Virus record (IMG/VR): IMGVR_UViG_3300022693_000799 | Location: 62,001-126,000 of that record | Origin: a virus | Reading direction: 5' to 3' (one strand) | DNA length: 64,000 nucleotides | Shown here: in pieces, positions 60,416 to 64,000 of the stretch | Layout of the letters: every line of letters begins with the position of its first letter | Numbering within the stretch: the first letter of the stretch is position 1 | Made by a program: the position numbers and the translations under genes | The notes under the pieces: generated by a model | What the model was told of the DNA's origin: nothing | The model's input: the letters and a program-made list of their open reading frames with translations, nothing else | Database searches by the model: none

Positions 60416-61033
60416 ATGAGCAACAATGCCAATTTAATAACTGTAAGGCAGGAAGCCAACAAAGCCCGGATGTTTTTAAAGCAGTTTCTTGATCCGTCTT
60501 TGGACAGACGAGCAAGTAATTTCATCCAGGGATTCAACAACGTTTACGAAGCATCGCTCAGACAACTAGAAAACTTCCAATTCCGCAACACCTCATCGGT
60601 TACACTAACACACGTTTTTAATACTGCTGAGATCAACGCGTTGGGTCTAAGTGAACCTGCCGCGCGTGTAACTATGGCTGTAGTTAAACACCTGCCATAC
60701 ACGGCTATGCAAAATGCCATATATCAAGATCTTGTTAATGAAATTGTAATGTTACCAGATAACATTCCTACCGTTAAAATAGGTCGTGGTATCTTTGCTA
60801 GGAAAAGGAAGTCAGTTATTAACTTCAACGTGATGCTGCAGGATAGGGTATTAGATTGGTATTTGCGCCATATATTAATACTGGGTAACATCCTCATACT
60901 CGAACGACACGTCTGTACAGGTAAGCCATCGACCGCTTTACTAAAGGCTTGTGCGGAACGTGCAAAGAAGTTTGCTGTGCTATATCAAGAATTATTAAAA
61001 CGCTCACCCCTTTTAAAGGATATAATAAAATGA
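60416..61033 (+). CDS. Hypothetical protein, 205 aa
   Basis: It starts at ATG 60416 after AAGGAT. A helical, basic protein, with RKRKS near the middle and no motif. Its stop TGA overlaps the ATG of the nuclease gene (ATGA), so their translation is coupled. An immunity or accessory role for the nuclease is possible from this linkage only. Confidence 0.65.
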   Translation: MSNNANLITVRQEANKARMFLKQFLDPSLDRRASNFIQGFNNVYEASLRQLENFQFRNTSSVTLTHVFNTAEINALGLSEPAARVTMAVVKHLPYTAMQNAIYQDLVNEIVMLPDNIPTVKIGRGIFARKRKSVINFNVMLQDRVLDWYLRHILILGNILILERHVCTGKPSTALLKACAERAKKFAVLYQELLKRSPLLKDIIK

Positions 61034-61803
61034 AACAAAAATCAGTAGGACTATTCACCATACTACTAGCTACCATTGCTATTGGTATTATCATGTCTGC
61101 AAGTACCGGTTATGCAGCGGACATTCCTAAGTCATTCCCTACCAGTGTAAAATGGATGGTAGAGGACATCCACAAACCCCCATTGAACCAGACGTTTTAT
61201 TGTGGGTGTGCTTTTAAAGATAATAAAAGTGTGGATTATTCAGACTGTGACTATCAGCCTGTTAATATAAACGGCACGCGCGCTAACCGCATTGAAGCTG
61301 AACATGCCATGCCTGCGGTTATGTTAGGTGGTGGGTTAATGTGTTGGGGTGATACACGTAAAGATATTCCTGCGTGTTATGAGTCGGATGGGGATTTGTT
61401 ATCATCTAGAGCGTGTTGCGAGAAAACTAACATGATCTACGAGCGGGCGCAAAACGACTTAGTGAATCTAGTACCCGCCATTGGCGAGCTTAATAACCTA
61501 CGTTCAGACAAGTTGTTTTCAAATATACATGGTGAGGGGCGTGACTTTGGTAGTTGTGATGTTGAAGTCAACCAAGAATATGTAGAGGTGCGTGACGTTA
61601 TGCGTGGGGATGTAGCCCGCATCTTTCTGTATATGTTAGATGCCTACTCATTACCACTTGATATTGTCATAAGCGATAAAGAACTCATGCATCTCTATTA
61701 TTGGGATTTAAAAGACCCCGTGAGTGATGATGAGCGTTTACGTAATCAGCGTATCTGTGAAAAACAAGGTAGTGGTAACCACTACGTAGGTGAATGTGAA
61801 TAA
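61030..61803 (+). CDS. Secreted endonuclease I (EndA/Vvn family), 257 aa
   Basis: ATG 61030 overlaps the previous stop and follows AAGGA. Residues 1-27 form a signal peptide with a Gly-Tyr-Ala-Ala cleavage region. The nuclease signature is complete: RIEAEHAMPA (about residues 95-104) with the catalytic Glu-His, then RAQNDLVNLVPAIGELNNLRSDK with the metal-binding Asn, FGSCDVE, and RGDVARIFLYMLDAY. EndA/Vvn enzymes cut DNA without specificity in the periplasm or outside. The Cys residues fit a disulphide-bonded exported protein. Confidence 0.92.
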   Translation: MKQKSVGLFTILLATIAIGIIMSASTGYAADIPKSFPTSVKWMVEDIHKPPLNQTFYCGCAFKDNKSVDYSDCDYQPVNINGTRANRIEAEHAMPAVMLGGGLMCWGDTRKDIPACYESDGDLLSSRACCEKTNMIYERAQNDLVNLVPAIGELNNLRSDKLFSNIHGEGRDFGSCDVEVNQEYVEVRDVMRGDVARIFLYMLDAYSLPLDIVISDKELMHLYYWDLKDPVSDDERLRNQRICEKQGSGNHYVGECE

Positions 61804-61807
61804 TTAG

Positions 61808-61834
61808 GGAGGGCTTCGGCCCTCCGCTTATGCC
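61808..61834 (+). terminator. GGAGGGC-TTCG-GCCCTCC hairpin plus TTATGCC
   Basis: A 7-bp GC-rich stem with a TTCG tetraloop is followed by GCTTATGCCTG, starting five bases after the nuclease stop. Confidence 0.75.
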
Positions 61835-61858
61835 TGAATTTAAATAGAGAAATGGTTT

Positions 61859-62371
61859 ATGAATAAACTAACACCGTTTATAGATTTTGATACGGGTGAC
61901 TGTAAGAAGCCACACTATCTTAAACCTGAGACCAAGGGTCAGGGTATAGTACCACGAAAAACTAGCCAAGTTGAAGTACGACGTGTACCGCCAGATTGGA
62001 AACATCCAAAAGATAATGAAGGAAACTATATTCCTTTATTCGATGGTTTGTTAGTAGAAAAGCACAATTATAAAATTATGCTATATAAGAGTCGAGCAAA
62101 AGAAGGGTTTGCTACTATCGACGGGCTGATATATTGGATGGGCGCTCCCTTTACACCCTGTGAAGACGGTTTAATTGATCCAACGCATGCAACCCAAGGT
62201 TACACTGCCTTTGAAGCTACATCGTATTGTCTTTACGAAACTGTTACGGGAGGGACGCCTAAATCGCCAGTGTTTGATAGCTTAAAAGATATGGCTGCTT
62301 GGATTAAACAAGACAACGACGGCCGAACCCTTAATCACATTTTAGCTAATTTAGTTAGCTTGTTACGGTAG
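61859..62371 (+). CDS. Hypothetical protein, 170 aa
   Basis: It starts at ATG 61859 after AGAGAAAT. It contains aromatic and Gly/Pro-rich stretches and short words such as GAPFTPCEDG, with no family known to me. The spacing of Cys, Asp and His residues is not convincing as a metal site. It begins a run of three short genes. Confidence 0.65.
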   Translation: MNKLTPFIDFDTGDCKKPHYLKPETKGQGIVPRKTSQVEVRRVPPDWKHPKDNEGNYIPLFDGLLVEKHNYKIMLYKSRAKEGFATIDGLIYWMGAPFTPCEDGLIDPTHATQGYTAFEATSYCLYETVTGGTPKSPVFDSLKDMAAWIKQDNDGRTLNHILANLVSLLR

Positions 62372-62379
62372 GAAACCTC

Positions 62380-62589
62380 ATGTCTGATTCAACATTTAAC
62401 ATAGAAGACAAGGCCAAAGATGTGGCAGCGCGGTTGCGTAGTCTAGCAGATGCCATAGAGACAGGCGAATACGACTACCAGACCAAATTGTCAATCAAAG
62501 GCTTTAGTTTCAAATATGAACTTGAAGCAACACGAAAAGTAGAAATACCTTTACCCTTTAATAGTGACGAGGAATGTTCTAATGTTTAA
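62380..62589 (+). CDS. Small hypothetical protein, 69 aa
   Basis: It starts at ATG 62380 after AGGAAAC. A charged protein with an N-terminal helix (DKAKDVAARLRSLADAI) and a beta end. No motif is recognised. It overlaps the next gene by eight bases. Confidence 0.6.
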   Translation: MSDSTFNIEDKAKDVAARLRSLADAIETGEYDYQTKLSIKGFSFKYELEATRKVEIPLPFNSDEECSNV

Positions 62590-62875
62590 ACTTCTTTTAT
62601 TAGTGGCATTATTGTGGGTGGCGTACGAGTACTATAAAAAATGCACGCCAGTCATCGCCGACATGCGCATCCTAAAAGATACCAGCATGACGTACCAGGA
62701 ATGGAACACCAACGTCTTTAATCCCGCACTTGTCAAAGCTTATCAAACTAAACGCCATGTTAAAGTTATTCGCTATGAGGATGACACTAATCGTGGTAGA
62801 GTTAACGATAAGTTTGAGATAGACAAGCATTTATTAGAATGGATGCGACCTCTACCTAAAGTAGACTTTGAATAA
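62582..62875 (+). CDS. Small membrane-anchored protein, 97 aa
   Basis: ATG 62582 is chosen over GTG 62564 because GAGGAA lies eight bases before it. The first 16 residues (MFKLLLLVALLWVAYE) form a membrane anchor or signal, then a charged soluble part follows. The function is unknown. A hairpin terminator follows within five bases. Confidence 0.6.
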   Translation: MFKLLLLVALLWVAYEYYKKCTPVIADMRILKDTSMTYQEWNTNVFNPALVKAYQTKRHVKVIRYEDDTNRGRVNDKFEIDKHLLEWMRPLPKVDFE

Positions 62876-62878
62876 ACT

Positions 62879-62908
62879 AAGAAGGGTTAACGCCCTTCTT
62901 TTTTTGCC
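62879..62908 (+). terminator. Hairpin, T7 tract and GCCGTC
   Basis: AAGAAGGG/CCCTTCTT with a short loop is followed by seven T and GCCGTC. It is an intrinsic terminator with the GCCGTC half of the recurrent element. Confidence 0.8.
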
Positions 62909-62963
62909 GTCAATGTTGTATTTAACAGCCCTTAGGGATCTTATAATACTAAGGAGAGTGACT

Positions 62964-63443
62964 ATGGGCGCTGAAGCTATAACGATGTTTAGGGGCGAAT
63001 ATTCGTTCTTAAGTAACTTTTACATATTAGAAACCCCGCTTCCTGAAAACGCTATATTTAAAACACGCTCACATCCCCTGTTTTACTTTGCGTCCTCTGA
63101 ACACGCTTACGTAGCCTGTAAGACTGATAATGAAGAGATTCGCAGATATATTGCAAGTCTATATAAACCCGGTGAAGTTAAACGCTATGGTCGATCTATC
63201 GACATCGTAGACAATTGGGATGATATCAGACAAGCATGTATGTGGGATGTGTTATATGCAAAATTCACCTTTAATCCCCATTTAAAAGAAAAGCTACTTG
63301 CTACTGGTGAGCGAGAACTAGTCGAAGGGAATTGGCATGGTGATAAATACTGGGGCGTGTGTATGCGTACCGGGGAAGGCAGCAACCATTTAGGACGTAT
63401 GCTCATGGAGCTGCGTGATTACTTTAGAGATATAGAGGAATAA
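62964..63443 (+). CDS. NADAR-domain protein (YbiA-like), 159 aa
   Basis: ATG 62964 follows AAGGAG; the longer frame lies inside the terminator region. The order of motifs is that of NADAR: FRGEYSFLSNFY (about residues 9-20), SSEHAYVACK (about 45-54), KRYGRSID and MWDVLYAKF, then TGERELVEGN, DKYWGVCMRTGEGSNHLGRMLM. NADAR enzymes act on ADP-ribosylated guanine bases and related N-glycosidic bonds. The likely role is undoing host DarT1-like DNA ADP-ribosylation or NAD-linked damage. It is two bases from the thymidylate synthase gene. Confidence 0.9.
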   Translation: MGAEAITMFRGEYSFLSNFYILETPLPENAIFKTRSHPLFYFASSEHAYVACKTDNEEIRRYIASLYKPGEVKRYGRSIDIVDNWDDIRQACMWDVLYAKFTFNPHLKEKLLATGERELVEGNWHGDKYWGVCMRTGEGSNHLGRMLMELRDYFRDIEE

Positions 63444-63445
63444 CC

Positions 63446-64000
63446 ATGATCTTACCAAAGAACTTACCGTCAGCTGAAGTACAGTATCTTGACCTTTTAC
63501 GTACAACCATGGAGCACGGTCACGACATTCGCAATGATCGTACTGGGATGGTCTGCCGCACAGTTACAGGTGCGGTGATGTATTACAATGTAGGAGGAGG
63601 TGAATTTCCTCTTACTACTACACGTAAAAGCTATTGGCGTAAGGCGATTAGAGAACTCTGCGGCTACTTCCGTGGGTTTAACAGCGCAGCGCAGTTTAGA
63701 GACCTAGGTACTGATAGCTGGGATATCAACGCTAATGAAACACGTGCGTGGTTAGATAACCCTCATCGTAAAGGTACGGATGACATTGGTTTGGTTTACG
63801 GAGGCGTAGCTAAACGCTGGCCAACGCATGACGGCCACACCATGGATCTATTTAAAAAGGTCTACACTAACCTTAAAGCAGGAGTAGATGATCGCGGCGA
63901 GATCGTTACGTTTTGGAATCCAGGTCTTTTTGAATTAGGTGCGCTAAGACCATGCATGTATAGCCACACCTTTACACTGTTAGGCGACACACTTCACATG
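63446..64000 (+). CDS. thyA: Thymidylate synthase, C terminus outside window
   Basis: It starts at ATG 63446 after GAGGAA. Thymidylate synthase makes dTMP from dUMP with methylene-tetrahydrofolate. Seen are RNDRTGM (about residue 29), FPLTTTRKSYW, RELCGYFRGF, and the active-site loop LRPCMYSHTF (about 169) with the catalytic Cys. LRPCM replaces the usual LPPCH, a variant also found in phages. The gene continues beyond base 64000. It supplies dTMP for phage DNA synthesis. Confidence 0.93.
   Translation, partial: MILPKNLPSAEVQYLDLLRTTMEHGHDIRNDRTGMVCRTVTGAVMYYNVGGGEFPLTTTRKSYWRKAIRELCGYFRGFNSAAQFRDLGTDSWDINANETRAWLDNPHRKGTDDIGLVYGGVAKRWPTHDGHTMDLFKKVYTNLKAGVDDRGEIVTFWNPGLFELGALRPCMYSHTFTLLGDTLHM

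Noticed and set aside
60949-61029. Longer start for the EndA-like nuclease
   Set aside because: It would place the signal peptide inside the protein; ATG 61030 starts the signal peptide exactly.

Overview
This window is part of the genome of a large tailed bacteriophage of the phiKZ-like jumbo type. The diagnostic evidence is a set of pieces of diverged, split multisubunit RNA polymerases. There is a beta' fragment with the NADFDGD active-site motif at the left edge, and a beta C-terminal subunit at 16.4-18.5 kb. Two different beta' C-terminal subunits follow, at 18.5-20.4 kb (+) and 26.8-28.1 kb (-). Two distinct beta' C-terminal subunits imply two polymerases, as in phiKZ, which has a virion and a non-virion enzyme. 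I saw no tRNA, rRNA, CRISPR array or bacterial housekeeping gene. Shine-Dalgarno sites (AGGAG-like) are clear before most genes. The host cannot be read from the sequence; a Gram-negative host is suggested by a lipoprotein transglycosylase and a secreted EndA-type nuclease.

Layout. 0-8 kb: RNA polymerase end, small unknown genes, a repeat protein, and candidate head or virion proteins. 8.2-16 kb: SbcD/Mre11-like nuclease, ssDNA-binding-like protein and three large unknown or structural proteins, one with a low-complexity tail. 16-23 kb: RNA polymerase subunits and an SF2 helicase whose Walker A is split by a class-3-like intein. 24-29 kb (-): transglutaminase-like cysteine protein, SNF2-type helicase, second beta' C-terminal subunit. 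29-31.7 kb: two virion-type genes, the second apparently joined to a downstream frame by a -1 shift. 31.7-37.4 kb: macro-domain protein, inner-head paralog, small membrane protein, lipoprotein lytic transglycosylase, second cysteine-protease-like protein, small genes. 37.4-39.3 kb (-): B-family polymerase-like protein lacking palm motifs B and C. 39.4-53.1 kb: inner-head paralogs with predicted prohead-protease sites, an HEXXH metalloprotease and, on the - strand, a baseplate-wedge-like giant. 53.1-53.6 kb: a structured non-coding stretch between two terminators. 53.6-58.5 kb: tail/baseplate-type genes. 58.5-64 kb: small accessory genes, an EndA-like secreted nuclease, a NADAR protein and a thymidylate synthase cut by the window end.

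Two regulatory words recur. A promoter-like word A(C/G)ACCTA(C/T)ATTA(C/T) lies before five + strand transcription units and resembles the TATATTAC element of phiKZ early promoters. A second element, a GC-rich hairpin directly followed by (T)TATGCC(GTC), closes most transcription units on both strands. The candidate novelties I rate highest are the class-3-like intein in the Walker A loop, the isolated structured RNA region at 53.2-53.5 kb, the possible programmed frameshift at about 31.1 kb, and the macro plus NADAR pair as possible anti-ADP-ribosylation defence.
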